A stretch of 50,241 nucleotides of DNA from JBBSMX01 sp038232935 (lineage in GTDB: Bacteria > Bacteroidota > Rhodothermia > Rhodothermales > JANQRZ01), in contig JBBSMX010000016.1 of NCBI GenBank assembly GCA_038232935.1, positions 1 through 50,241 on the forward strand, written 5' to 3'. The notes below the pieces were generated by a model. That model made no database searches, had not been told where the DNA came from, and worked only from the letters and a program-made list of their open reading frames with translations. Below, piece by piece: positions 17,209 to 27,300 of the stretch. The position numbers were made by a program, and so were the translations under genes. Numbering within the stretch: the first letter of the stretch is position 1; every line of letters starts with the position of its first letter.

Positions 17209-18237
17209 ATGCCCCTCGACACCCAGACCGCCACCGACTACGCCGCCGTCGCCCGCTTCGTCCGGCACCATTACCGCCACTTCAACGCCGCCGCGCTCGT
17301 CGATGCCGCCGAGGGCTACCGCGCCCACCTCGACGGCGGCGGCCGGATGCTCGTCTCGCTCGCCGGCGCGATGAGCACGGCCGAGCTCGGGCTCAGCCTC
17401 GCCGAGATGATCCGGCAGGACAAGGTCCACATCATCTCCTGCACCGGGGCGAATCTGGAGGAGGACCTCTTCAACCTCGTCGCCCACGACTACTACGAGC
17501 GCGTCCCCCACTACCGCGACCTCGGCCCCGCCGACGAGCAGGCCCTGCTGGAGCGCGGGATGAACCGCGTCACCGACACCTGCATCCCCGAGGATCAGGC
17601 GTTCCGCCGCCTCGAAAAAGCCATCCTGGAAGAGTGGATGCAGGCCGAGGCCGACGGCGAGCGCTACTTCCCGCACGAGTTCCTCTACCGGATCATCCGC
17701 TCCGGCGAGCTGGAGCACTATTACCAGATCGACCCGCAGGACTCGTGGCTCGTCGCCGCCGCCCAGAAGAACCTCCCCATCGTCGTCCCCGGCTGGGAAG
17801 ACTCGACGACCGGCAACATCTTCGCCGCGCATGTGCTTCTCGGCGACGTAAAGAGTCCGCACACCGTCAAGACCGGGATCGAGTACATGACGTGGCTGGC
17901 CGACTGGTACACCGAGACGAGCGCCCCCGGATCGGAGTCCGGGGCAGGCTCTGGCGGCATCGGGTTCTTCCAGATCGGCGGCGGGATCGCGGGCGACTTC
18001 CCGATCTGCGTCGTCCCGATGCTGGAGCAGGATCTCGAACGGCCGACGCCGCTGTGGGCCTACTTCTGCCAGATCTCCGACTCGACGACGAGCTTCGGCT
18101 CGTACTCCGGCGCCGTGCCGAACGAGAAGATCACGTGGGGCAAGCTCGGCCCCGCCACGCCGAAGTACGTCGTCGAGAGCGACGCAACGATCGTGGCCCC
18201 GCTGATCTTCGCGTGCGTGCTGGCGGACGCTGAGTGA
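17209..18237 (+). CDS. Deoxyhypusine synthase-like protein (polyamine metabolism)
   Basis: A 342-residue member of the deoxyhypusine synthase family. It has the NAD/spermidine fold signatures GAMSTAELGLSLAEMIRQDKVH, CTGANLEEDLFNL, GGGIAGDFPICVVPML and SYSGAVPNEKITWGKL. The lysine of the WGK motif (residue 312) corresponds to the enzyme-intermediate lysine of eukaryotic deoxyhypusine synthase. Bacteria lack the eIF5A hypusine pathway; bacterial homologues are thought to use the aminobutyl-transfer chemistry on small amines, for example to make homospermidine. Sharing a divergent promoter region with speA-aguB-aguA supports a role in using the putrescine made there. ATG 17209 fits the family start; an in-frame ATG at 17149 would add 20 residues. 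Confidence 0.88.
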   Translation: MPLDTQTATDYAAVARFVRHHYRHFNAAALVDAAEGYRAHLDGGGRMLVSLAGAMSTAELGLSLAEMIRQDKVHIISCTGANLEEDLFNLVAHDYYERVPHYRDLGPADEQALLERGMNRVTDTCIPEDQAFRRLEKAILEEWMQAEADGERYFPHEFLYRIIRSGELEHYYQIDPQDSWLVAAAQKNLPIVVPGWEDSTTGNIFAAHVLLGDVKSPHTVKTGIEYMTWLADWYTETSAPGSESGAGSGGIGFFQIGGGIAGDFPICVVPMLEQDLERPTPLWAYFCQISDSTTSFGSYSGAVPNEKITWGKLGPATPKYVVESDATIVAPLIFACVLADAE

Positions 18238-18274
18238 AAAGCGGATTAGGACGCCGAGGCACTGCCGAGCCCAC

Positions 18275-18303
18275 TTGAAGGGGCCGGAGGGGGTTGTATA
18301 TTG
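18275..18303 (+). promoter_or_regulatory. Bacteroidota-type promoter for tRNA-Ala
   Basis: TTG (18275-18277) is followed after 19 nt by TATATTG (18297-18303), close to the Bacteroidota consensus TTG-N19-21-TAnnTTTG. The tRNA begins 12 nt later, which suits a start site just before the gene. Confidence 0.55.
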
Positions 18304-18314
18304 GACGCTCCACC

Positions 18315-18387
18315 GGGGCTATAGCTCAGTTGGTAGAGCGCTGCAATCGCACTGCAGAGGTCAGGAGTTCGAATCTCCTTAGCTCCA
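18315..18387 (+). tRNA. tRNA-Ala (anticodon CGC)
   Basis: The 73-nt cloverleaf is complete. The acceptor stem GGGGCTA pairs with TAGCTCC and includes the G3-U70 wobble that marks alanine tRNAs. The D arm is GCTC...GAGC, the anticodon arm is CTGCA-ATCGCAC-TGCAG with anticodon CGC, and the T arm is AGGAG-TTCGAAT-CTCCT. The discriminator is A73 and the CCA end is not encoded. It reads GCG codons. The defence-like operon begins its 3' end 105 bp further on, so this tRNA is a plausible integration landmark. Confidence 0.97.
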
Positions 18388-18390
18388 CCC

Positions 18391-18422
18391 CGCGCCCGCC
18401 GAAGCCATCTTCAGCGGGCGCG
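18391..18422 (+). terminator. Hairpin after tRNA-Ala
   Basis: CGCGCCCGC (18391-18399) pairs with GCGGGCGCG (18414-18422), and inside it GAAG pairs with CTTC around CCAT. It begins 3 bp after the tRNA. No U-tract follows, so it is either an intrinsic terminator of weak type or a 3' processing boundary. Confidence 0.55.
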
Positions 18423-18491
18423 CTGCGTTCAGGCCGTCGCCTCGTCGGGGGCGGGCAAAGTGGGACGTAGTGGGCTGACTGGGAATCGAGA

Positions 18492-19595
18492 CTATCGTTC
18501 GAGCCGTTCGACGAACAGGCTCCAGAAGTGCTCGAACACCTGCTTCGGCTTCGAACCATTCGAAGCATCGAGGCCGGAGCCGTACGGGCTCTGGGGAAGA
18601 CGAAACGAGAGCGTGCCGTCGGCCTCCTCCAGACGGGCGAACTCGCTCCAACCCGCCGTATAGTGCGAGTAGTTCGGGGCGAGATGAGGGCTCTGACTGA
18701 AGGCGATGCCCCGGTCCCAACCAGCTCGGTCTCGTTTCGCTACATGGGCGCGGTTCACCACCTGTCCGCCGGACGTGACCTCGACGAACAGCGAGCCGTC
18801 TTCCAACTCCTGGACTGACGCCCGCACGCCGCGGACGTGAGCGTTGATCTCCTGGGCACCCTCGCGGAAGTAGCGCTTGATGTTCGTAAATCCGCGCGAG
18901 AGGTAGCGGTCCCGGTCAGCATCCGTGAGGCGGCGGCGAACCTTCGGGAGGCGGTGCTTCGGTTTGACCTTTTTCGCCGGTTTGCTCTGCTTCTTGCTAC
19001 CCGATGGTGGAGGGCTCGACGGCTTCGCAGCAGCGCGGCGTCCGGGTGTCTTCTTGCCCGACGTCCGATTCATCACGGCGCGAGCGGCTTCCACGAGGTG
19101 GGGACGGACGGTGTCGGCGAAGCGGGCTGCGCTGGGATAGGTCCACGTAAGCGCGCGGGCCTGCACCTTCTCGCGGAAGGCTTGCACGGCGGCGAACTGC
19201 CGAGTTTCGGCGGCGGTCTTCGGGTAGAACCTGGACTCGCGGAAGTAGAACATGATCTCCGGCTTGTGCGTCCGCTTCCGCTTCCACTGCGCGTACGCCT
19301 CGTCGAACTCCTCTTCGGTGCCGGACCCGGCCTTGCCAGTCGGGGTACCGAACCGCTTCCACATGATGCCGACGAAGATGTCGGACGGGCCGAGCTGCTG
19401 GTTGATGACGGCCTGCGCCCGCCCCGCCGCCGGGCGCGCGCGGGTCTCCCACTTCTTGACGGCCAGCCGAAAGCCCTCGGCCGATCCGACCGTCCGATTG
19501 ATCTCGGCCACGACGGCGTCGAGCGCCTTCCGCTCCGTCGGTACGTCGCCGGGCGAAGCGACGAAGACGGTGATCTCGGTGACGGTCTCGGGCAT
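18492..19595 (-). CDS. DUF4062-domain protein, defence-associated
   Basis: A 367-residue protein. Residues 6-150 match the DUF4062 type of small Rossmann-like domain: ITVFVASPGDVPTERKALDAVVAEIN, then PSDIFVGIMWKRFGTPTG, then SGTEEEFDEAYAQW and PEIMFYF. Such domains are related in fold to TIR/nucleoside-processing domains and often occur in defence or STAND proteins. Residues 180-220 form a Lys/Pro/Ser-rich linker that could bind nucleic acid. The last 145 residues form a separate domain (RYLSRGFTNIKRYFREGAQEINAH) that I do not recognise. It starts 3 bp after the AlbA_2 segment and is the last gene of the leftward operon. It could be an effector or a sensor. Confidence 0.75.
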   Translation of the reverse strand: MPETVTEITVFVASPGDVPTERKALDAVVAEINRTVGSAEGFRLAVKKWETRARPAAGRAQAVINQQLGPSDIFVGIMWKRFGTPTGKAGSGTEEEFDEAYAQWKRKRTHKPEIMFYFRESRFYPKTAAETRQFAAVQAFREKVQARALTWTYPSAARFADTVRPHLVEAARAVMNRTSGKKTPGRRAAAKPSSPPPSGSKKQSKPAKKVKPKHRLPKVRRRLTDADRDRYLSRGFTNIKRYFREGAQEINAHVRGVRASVQELEDGSLFVEVTSGGQVVNRAHVAKRDRAGWDRGIAFSQSPHLAPNYSHYTAGWSEFARLEEADGTLSFRLPQSPYGSGLDASNGSKPKQVFEHFWSLFVERLER

Positions 19596-19598
19596 GGA

Positions 19599-20234
19599 TC
19601 AGGAGTCGAGGGTGCGCTGCCGATTTGCCAGCCACCGCTCGGCCTCGGCGTCCGTCAGCGCGCGCGTCGTGTTGCCGTAGCGGACGAAGAAGTCGCCGTC
19701 GAGCCGTGTCGGCTGGTCGCTCGGGGCGACGAGGACGCGGCAGACCTCCGCGCCGTCGATCTCGTGGAAGGTGACGCGGACGTGGCCGAACGAGGGCGGC
19801 GGGTCGAGCCGGTCGCGGAGGGTGGTGAGGAGCTTGTTCTCCAACCCGTCGGCGTTCTGATTCGTGGTCTGGCATTTGGCGTAGTCCTTCGCCAAGCCGC
19901 GCACGGTGCCGCCGTCGGCAATGCCGAGCAGGAGGGTGCCGCCGGAGGCGTTGAGGAAGCCGCAGACGGTCTTGAGCGCCGAGTGGAGCACGCCCTTGTG
20001 CTTCTCGCCGGTTTGGTTGTCCACGGCGAAGGTCTCCTTGAACTCGACGAGGGCGCTCTCGCCGTCGGCGATCTGGCGGGCGACGAGGGCGGTGTCCGGG
20101 TGGGACGCGAGGGCGCGGTAGGCGGCGAGCGCGGCCTCGCGGACGCCGTCCGGGACGCGGTGGAAGCCGGTGATGCCTTCGTGGAAGAGGACGTGCGTGA
20201 ACTCGGCTTCGGTGAGGCCGTAGAGGTGCGCCAC
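19599..20234 (-). CDS. AlbA_2/Schlafen-like domain, probable C-terminus of the methylase
   Basis: Read from a GTG this gives 211 residues, but the frame is open upstream and reads TERAALRAEIDGRVAHLYGLTEAEF. AHLYGLTEAEF is the normal closing segment of Eco57I/PglX-type methylases, so this piece was probably fused to the preceding methylase before a one-base shift near 20277-20283. After it comes an AlbA_2 (Schlafen AAA_4-like, PF04326) domain: ESALVEFKETF, then FLNASGGTLLLGIADGGTVRGL, and the closing DFFVRYGNTTRAL. These domains bind nucleic acid or nucleotide and occur in transcription regulators and in nuclease-like Schlafen proteins. Whether it is translated alone is unknown. Confidence 0.75.
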   Translation of the reverse strand: MAHLYGLTEAEFTHVLFHEGITGFHRVPDGVREAALAAYRALASHPDTALVARQIADGESALVEFKETFAVDNQTGEKHKGVLHSALKTVCGFLNASGGTLLLGIADGGTVRGLAKDYAKCQTTNQNADGLENKLLTTLRDRLDPPPSFGHVRVTFHEIDGAEVCRVLVAPSDQPTRLDGDFFVRYGNTTRALTDAEAERWLANRQRTLDS

Positions 20235-20280
20235 GCGGCCGTCGATCTCGGCGCGGAGGGCGGCGCGCTCGGTGGGTGGC

Positions 20281-23200
20281 GTCCGTGACTCCGGCGGTGT
20301 GATCGCCTAGGCCCATCGTGGCAGCGAGCGCGTCGAAGGCGGGCGTGGTGCAGACGAGCCGGGCGGCCAGCTCCGCCAGCCGGTCGAAGGCGGGGTGCCC
20401 CTCGCGCAGACGCGGGACGGGAAGCTGGTAAACGTAGAAGAAGTTGATCGTCGTCGTGACCTGCTTGCGGAGCAGCCAGTCCAGCGTGAAGCTGTTCCAG
20501 ACGGCGCAGAGGTAGAGTTGCGTCGCGTCCGAGACCAGCCGCTCGCCCTCCTCGTCGAACACCTTGACCGTAGGGACCTTGTTGCCGTGAAAAGCTGGTG
20601 GCGGGATGATGGCCGAGATCAGCGTGCGCTCGTTCGTGCTTGCGGCGATGTCCCGAAAGCCCAGTCGGTAGGCCTGGTAGTCGTAGTCCTGCCCGGCGTC
20701 CTCCATCCCGCGCTTGGTGAGCGCCTCGCGGCCCGCTGCCTCGTCCACCCAGTAGCGCGACGCAGCGAAGTCGGCGTCGAACTGGTGGACCATCTTGCCC
20801 TCCCACAGCGCCAGCCGCCCCGGCCCCGGTTCCGTCTCGAACAGGCCTGCGTGGTTCGTCATGTGGAACTCAGCCGTCAGGCCGATCTGCCACGCGCCCG
20901 CCACCTCGTCTCCCAGAGCGGGGAACTGCGCCATCTTCTCGGCGATCTGCGCGTCAAGCGGGACGGCGAACTCCATCAGCCCCCACGACTCGGCCGCCAG
21001 CCGCTTGACGGCCTCGACCTCGACCTCCACCGCGCCCTCGTCGGGGAAGCGAGCCAACTCCGCCGGGTCGTGCCGCATGAAGGTCGCCGGGAAGCGCTCG
21101 GTCGTGCCCGCCTTCTCGAAGGTCAGGATCACGAACTTGAACCGGCTGTCCACCTCCTCGAAGACCAGCTTCCGGTTCTCAAACCCGAAGAGCGCCGTCA
21201 CCGAGGTTTCCTCGAAGAGCATCTGCCGGAGGCCCTTCGTGCCGAGGTCGGTGTAGATGCCGCTCGGGATCACGATGCCGCAATGCCCGCGGTCGTGGAG
21301 GAGCCGGAAGCACCGCTCCAGAAACAGCTTGTACAGGTTGAGGTCGGACGACTGCTTCCGCCCGTTCACCTCGCTCACTTGATGCCCGTACTCGGGTGCG
21401 GACCGGAAGTAGGCGCTCTGGTGAGGGAAGCTCGTCAGGTAGTCCTCGTACTCGGCCTGCACCTCGGGGTGCGCGGCGAGGAACGCGGCGCGGTGCGTGG
21501 TGAAATCCTCGATCCGCATCGTGTTCTTCGAGACGGCGTCGGAGCGGGTCTCGAAGAACTCCTTGTCGTTGGGCTTGAGGATGTCCCACGGCGGGTTCGT
21601 CACGATCACGTCGAAGCCGCCGCGCGCGAGGATGCGCGAGAACTCGTAGGCCCAGTGGAAGGGCCGGAGCGCGGCCACGTCCTCTTTGGCGAGCCGCCGC
21701 GTCGCATAGCGTGCCTTCTTGCCGTCCCACGTCGCCTCCTTGACCTTCACGCCGAGGTTGTGCATCTGCTCGGCCGCGACCTGATCGAGCGTCCGCTGCC
21801 CCTCGGCGCGCACCGTGTTGATCCGGTCGCGGATCTGGAGGAGCGTGCCCGAGTCGTCGTCGCGGTCCACGGTCTCGGCGGTGCCGCGGTAGAGGTCCAC
21901 GAGGCGGTCCTTCTCGCGGAGGCTGTCGCGGAACTCCTGCGCGGCGAACATGGCCCCGACCTTCGCGTCGCCCGCGCCGACGAGCGCCTCGTCGCTCACG
22001 TCGAGCAGGCCGACGAGGCTGTTGCCGTCGAGCAGGTTGAAGTCGATGTTCGGGAGCGGCTCCAGGTCCTCCGGCCGCTCGGCCGAGGCGACGAGGGCGA
22101 GGAAGAGCCGGAGCTTGGCGATCTCGGTCGCCTCCGGCATCAGGTCCACGCCGTAGAGATTGCGCGTGATGACCTCCTTCTTGAGGAAGTAGCCCGTCGA
22201 GGGGTGGGCGTGGGCCTCGGCCAGCCAGCCCTTGAGGTTGGCGTCCTTGCTCAGTTCAGCATGGCCGAGGACCGCCTTGTAGACGGTGAGCAGCTTCTTG
22301 AGCGCCGCCACGAGGAACGCCCCCGAGCCGCACGCCGGGTCGAGCACGGTCACCTCTTTCAGCACGCCGAGGAGCCGCCACGCGAGGTCGTCGTCGAGGT
22401 TCGTGAGCAGGTCCGCGAGCGAATCGAACCGGCGGGCCGGGAGATCGAGCGTGGCGCTGGCCTCGGCGTCGTCGCTGAGGCGCTCGACGAGGAGGCGGTC
22501 GAGGGTGGCGTCGCAGAGGTAGCCGGTCAGTTCGGGCGGGGTGTAGTAGGCCCCGAAGGCTTTCTGGTTGACGTACTTCTCGAGGATGTAGCCGAGCACG
22601 TCGGGGTTGATCTCGTCGGCCCGTCCGCCGGGCGTGTCGTCGAGGTGCCACGTAAAGCGGTCGAAGACGCCGAGGATGCCCTCCACCGCGGCGTCGGCCA
22701 CGTCGAGATCGGGGTGGTCTTCTTCGATGGGGTGTTCGAGGAAGAGGCCGCCGTTGAGGTAGCGGATGTCGCCGAGGAGCGCGTTCGTCTCGTCGGAGCG
22801 CTCGGCAGGCCGCAGGGCGAAGCCCTCGAAGAAGAGCGGACGCAGAAAGCGGCGGTAGAGGCTCGGCGGGTCGAGGATGCCGCGGATGTGCGCCTGGTGC
22901 GCGGCGAGCTTCGAGCCGAGGTAGTCGCGGTCGCCGCTATCCAGAAAACCTTTCTTCTGGAGGAAGTAGACGAACATCAGCCGCGTGAGCAGCACGCTCG
23001 CGTAGTGCCGCCGCGTCCGCTCGGCGTCGATTCCGGTGATATGGCGCTCGGCGAGGGCCTCCTGCTCGCCCTTGAACGCCGCGTAGAATTTCTTCGTGAC
23101 CTGCTCCACGTCGAGCGCCGAGCGTACGCGCCGTGTGACCTCGACGAGGGAGGCATCGCCGGAATCGCTCAACTCCTCCATGTCGAAGAAGAGACCCGCC

Positions 23201-23601
23201 AGCTTCGAGATGAACAGGTCGGGCGGCTGGCCCTTGACGAAGTGGTGGCTGCGCGCCGTCTTGAGCGCCGTGCCGTCATAGACCGGGTACGACCACACGG
23301 TCTGTGTGCGCCGCCCGTCGGTAAAGAGCAGGATGTGTTCGCGCGCGCTCGGCTCGACGGCTTTGTGAACCATCCGCCGGACAGGCGTGCCGGGAATCCG
23401 CCCGTCCGGGGATGCCACCTCAAAGGCAACCACCCCGCCCAAGTGTGCCACGGGCGTAAACCCGAACACCTCGCCGCCGACTTCCAGCTCCAGCGCCGCG
23501 AGCCCGTCGGACTTCAGCCAGCCCAGCTCCTCGCGGAAGAGCGGGTCCCAGTCGAAGGCATCGAGGTGCCGTTTGGTGCGTTTCGGATCGAGGGTGGCCA
23601 T
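20281..23601 (-). CDS. Eco57I-type (class IIG-like) N6-adenine DNA methyltransferase
   Basis: About 1,107 residues precede the frame break. The N-terminal 350 residues form the helical/nuclease-like region of large Eco57I/PglX-class proteins (FVYFLQKKGFL, then YLNGGLF). Helices with EKYVNQKAFGAYYTPPELTGYL precede the methylase. Motif I is VLDPACGSGAFLVAAL (about 420-430) and motif IV is VIVTNPPWDIL (about 670), of the NPPW adenine type. A target-recognition-like region follows, with GIVIPSGIYTD, and the last part has FFYVYQLPVPRL. I see no clear PD-(D/E)XK nuclease motif, so restriction may rest with the PLD helicase upstream. It starts 5 bp after the HEPN gene. The frame stays open past 20280 only as an out-of-frame reading of the AlbA_2 region. 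Confidence 0.85.
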
Positions 23602-23606
23602 AGGGG

Positions 23607-23996
23607 TCAGGGGAGAAGGCCGAGGATGCGGGTGCGGACACGGCGAGCCGCCTTGGTCATGGCGCGAGCATCATCTCCGGTGGGCTCGAAGAGGTCGTCG
23701 GGGTACCGGGAGCCGACGGCGAAGGCCGTGAGGTTGCGGCAATCGGCTTCGAGATCGGCGAGGTCAGGCGCGAACGGGACGCAGCGGGTGAGGAGCGCCA
23801 CGAGGTCGTGCGTGCGTGGCGGGGCCTCGTGGTGGTACACGAGAAGCGCCTTGAGCACCTTCTCGGCGGCCTGCTGAGCGTGATAGCAGACGGTGTCCCA
23901 CGGCACTCGCTCGGCCGCGAGGTTGTTCTCGATGTTGAGCAGGTCGTGCTCGGCCTTGCGGAGCCAGGCGCGGTAGTTGGACTCGGGCATGCTCAT
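23607..23996 (-). CDS. HEPN domain protein (MNT partner)
   Basis: A 129-residue HEPN protein of the PF05168 type: WLRKAEHDLLNIENNL, CYHAQQAAEKVLKALLVYH, then THDLVALL and the C-terminal GSRYPDDLFEP. HEPN proteins paired with MNT nucleotidyltransferases are toxin-antitoxin systems, in which the HEPN member is usually an RNase and is inactivated by AMPylation. I do not see an unmistakable Rx4-6H motif. Its ATG overlaps the MNT stop in ATGA (23993-23996), so the pair is translationally coupled. Being inside a methylase/helicase operon suggests guard or addiction function. Confidence 0.85.
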   Translation of the reverse strand: MSMPESNYRAWLRKAEHDLLNIENNLAAERVPWDTVCYHAQQAAEKVLKALLVYHHEAPPRTHDLVALLTRCVPFAPDLADLEADCRNLTAFAVGSRYPDDLFEPTGDDARAMTKAARRVRTRILGLLP

Positions 23997-24343
23997 GAGG
24001 CCTCTGCTTCGTAGAGCGTCCGGCCTTCCGACTCGATGAGCGACAAGAGCGTGCCGCCCACACCCCGGAGCCGCGCCACCTCCTCCGGCGTGTAGACGAC
24101 GACGTCGAGAGGCCAGGGGCGCAGACCGAAGAGCGCGGCTACGTCGACAGCCCGCTCCGGGGGTCGGCGGTCCGTGTCCATCTCGATGAAGAGGTCGAGG
24201 TCGCTGCCGGGTCCGGCTTCGCCTCGGGCGCGGCTGCCGAAGAGGACGACGCGGCGCGGCTGGAACCGCTCGACAATTTGCTCCGTGATGGAGCGAAGAT
24301 CGGGGGGGGTGGCATTGGGAGGCCGGGAAGAGAAGGCAGGCAT
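23993..24343 (-). CDS. MNT-type nucleotidyltransferase (antitoxin)
   Basis: A 116-residue minimal nucleotidyltransferase. The signature GSRARGEAGPGSDLDLFIEMD provides the GS motif and the DxD metal ligands, and a third acidic residue lies in PLDVVVYTPEEV. Partners of this type AMPylate a conserved tyrosine of HEPN toxins. ATG 24343 is chosen: it lies 11 bp after the helicase stop and begins MPAFSSRPPN. The frame is open to a TTG at 24379 inside the helicase gene, which is a less likely start. Confidence 0.87.
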   Translation of the reverse strand: MPAFSSRPPNATPPDLRSITEQIVERFQPRRVVLFGSRARGEAGPGSDLDLFIEMDTDRRPPERAVDVAALFGLRPWPLDVVVYTPEEVARLRGVGGTLLSLIESEGRTLYEAEAS

Positions 24344-24354
24344 GGTCTGGCGGG

Positions 24355-27300
24355 TCAGGTTCGGAGGCCGAGAGAGCAAATAATCTGGGGCTCGTTCTCC
24401 CCATCGTTGTCGTGGATGACCACGAGGCGTTCGTCGTCGTGGAGTCCGGTGACGAGATCGGCGAGGGCGTCGTCGTCGAGGCCGGCGCGAAGCTGGCGGT
24501 TCAGCGTGTCCGTAGCGGCCTCGGTGAGCGGATAAGTATAGAGCGCCTGGAGCGCCCGCTTGAGCGCGTCGGTCTCAAACAGCGGGTTCGCGTCGAGGTA
24601 GCCTTTGAGCCGCTCGTAGGTGCGGAGCTTGGCCCCGCGCCGGCTTCCGAGCTGCCCGCCGATGCGCCGCCCCTCGCGGTGAACGAGCGCGACACTTTTC
24701 TGGACAAGATCGTGGTGCTCGGAGAGCCGGTCGAGCGCGGGCGTGTCGGGCTCGCACTCGGCGGCTTTGAGGATGGCGAGCGGGCTTTCGGTGAACGACG
24801 CGCCGTTGCGATCGAGCCAGGCGAGGGCGTCGGTGCCCTGGTCGGTGCGGACGTAGGTGAGCACGCCTTCCGGCCCCAAGGCGGTGGGCGCGTGCGGCTT
24901 GGTGGAGTAGACGACGCCGGGCATCTCCTCAATCAGCGACTTCAGCCCCGGCTGCTGCTTGATGGCGCTCTGCCAGATGGAGTAGGCCTGGCTCGCGAGG
25001 TCCACCTCGCCGTCGCTGCCGTCGCCGTCGAGCGCGCCCGCCTTTTCGTTGTAGAGGTCCAGCAGGTCCTGCGGGGCCTTGCCATCCTCGAAGAACTGCT
25101 CGTCGGAACCGACGACTTCGGCGTTCTCGCCAAGCCGCTGGCGGACTCTGCTGCGAAGGTTGATGATCTTCTCGACGCCCTCGGCCGGAAGGAACGAGTA
25201 GCACAGGATTTCGTCCGCCTGCTGCCCGATACGGTCCACACGCCCCGCCCGTTGGACGAGCCGGATGAGCGCCCACGGCAGGTCGAAGTTCACGACGATG
25301 TGTGCGTCCTGAAGGTTCTGGCCCTCGGAGAGCACATCGGTGGCGACGAGCACGCGGAGTTCGCGGTCCGGCTCCACGCTTTTGCCGTTGCTCCTCGGCG
25401 AGAAGCGGTGCGCGAGGGCCGTCGGATCGTCCGTCGTGCCGGTGGCGACGGCGGAGCGCTCCACCCCGGCCGCTTTGAGGGCACGCCCGAGGTAGCGGAC
25501 GGTGTCGGCGAACTGGCTGAAGACGAGGACCTTTTCGTCGGGGTGCTCGTCGCGGACGAGGTGCAGGAGTGCCCTCAGCTTGGCGTCGCGCTCGTGCCGC
25601 CACGGACCGGCGGTGTCGAGCAGCCCGATGAGCGCCTGGGCGTCTTCGAGCAGGTTCTTCTTCAGCCCGCGCCGGAAGAGACCGGGGCGCAGCCATCGGA
25701 AGCGCCGGGCGTACTGGGTCTGGTACTGCGTGTAGACGTGGGCCGCCGCCTCACCGAGCGAGGTCTCGGAGTGCAGGCCGTCCGCGGCGTCCTCGTCCGG
25801 CGGCGGCTCGGCGGCGGCGTCCTCCGTCACGTCGGGGTCGTCGAAGAGGTTGGGGTCAAGCTCGCGGTCCTCGTCTTCGAGGTCGGGATCGAGCATGGCG
25901 GCGTCCTGCGGCCCGATGGGGATCGGGAGGCCGTGCTCGAGCGCGTGGACGAAGACGAGGTTGCGGAGGGCGTGGCGCTCGACGGAGCGGAGGAACGCCT
26001 CCCCGGAGGACTCCAGCCGCTTGAAGAGGTTGGTGCGGCAGAACCCCATGAGGCGGCGGCCCGCTCGGCTCAGGTCGTCGAGTTGGGCGCTCTCGGCAGG
26101 CGTCGGAGCCTCTTTCGGCGTGGGGTGGACGTAGCCCGCCAGCCCGTACCGGGGCAGCTTGAGGTTGCCGATGGTCTCGACGACATGGTCGGCGTACAGG
26201 CGAGCGTAGGGATCCTCGGGGTCGCCCGTCGAGAACGTGACCGTGCGCGGGACGCGGATGGGAAAGTAGGAGCGGGTGCCGTCGGGAAAGCGGAGGTAGC
26301 GCCGCTCCGCGCCGTCCATCTCCCGCCCGCACGACGGGCAGGCGGCGTCTTCGACCGCGAGCGTCGCCTCGCATCCCGGACACTCCGCGAGAGCGTAATG
26401 CTGCTTGACGAAGGAGCGCGTGCGGCGGACGAGGAAGAGCCGCATCAACTCGCGCCAGTCGTCGGGGTGATCGCTCTTCTCGAACGCGGCAATCGAACGG
26501 GGGCTGGCGTCGTGCCGCTTGCTGAACTCGATCTCGCCCATCTCCCGAAGCAGCGTCTCCGGGCGGACGCCGAGGTCAGCCTGGTCGTCGAGGAACAGCC
26601 GGAGCTGGTTCGAGAGGTCGAGGTAAGTCTTGTTGTAGGGCGTAGCCGTGAGCAGGATGCAGCGGGCGTCGTTGCGCTGGATGTAGTCGCGGATGACGCG
26701 GTAGCGCTTGCCCTCGCGGTTGCGGAGGTTGTGGCTCTCGTCGATGAGGACGAGTCGGTAGCGCCGGAGCTCGGGGAGCTCGTGCTGGACGCGCGTGATG
26801 GAGAGCACCTTGCACCGCCGGAGGCCGTAGCGGTGGACGTAGTCCTCCCACATCTCGGTGAGGTTCTTCGGAGCGAGGATGAGCGTTTCGTAGTCGAGGT
26901 CTTCCTCCAGCATCCGCGCGAGCGCCGTCGCCATGAGCGTCTTGCCGAGGCCGACGACGTCGCCAATGACGACGCCGCCGCGCGCGTGGAGGTGGCGCGC
27001 GGCGAGCTTGACAGCCGCCTCCTGATAGTCGAACAGGACCCCCTTGAGGTCTTTCGGGAGGTTGAACTCGGTCAGGCCCTTGACGGCGTCGTCGGCGAGG
27101 TGGCGGGCGATCTTGAGGTAGATGTGGTACGGCGGGATCGCCGTGGAGCGCGCCCAGCTCTCCTCGATGAGGGCAACGAGGTCGTCCGAGATGTCGAGGC
27201 ACCAGCGGTCGTCCCACCGGGCCTCGAACCAGTCCGACAGCTTCCGGCAGGCGTCGTGGTCGAGCACGTCCACGTTCAGCTCGCCACCGCCCTGAAGCCC

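Noticed and set aside
18997..23601. A single 1534-residue minus-strand protein continuing the methylase frame to 18997
   Set aside because: After about 20280 it becomes Arg/Pro-rich with no domain, while another frame holds the AlbA_2 domain and DUF4062. It is an out-of-frame reading of those genes.
20395..23877. A 1160-residue plus-strand frame opposite the methylase
   Set aside because: Antisense to a gene with clear methylase motifs; composition is the Arg/Glu/Val-rich pattern of reverse-read high-GC genes, with no recognisable domain.
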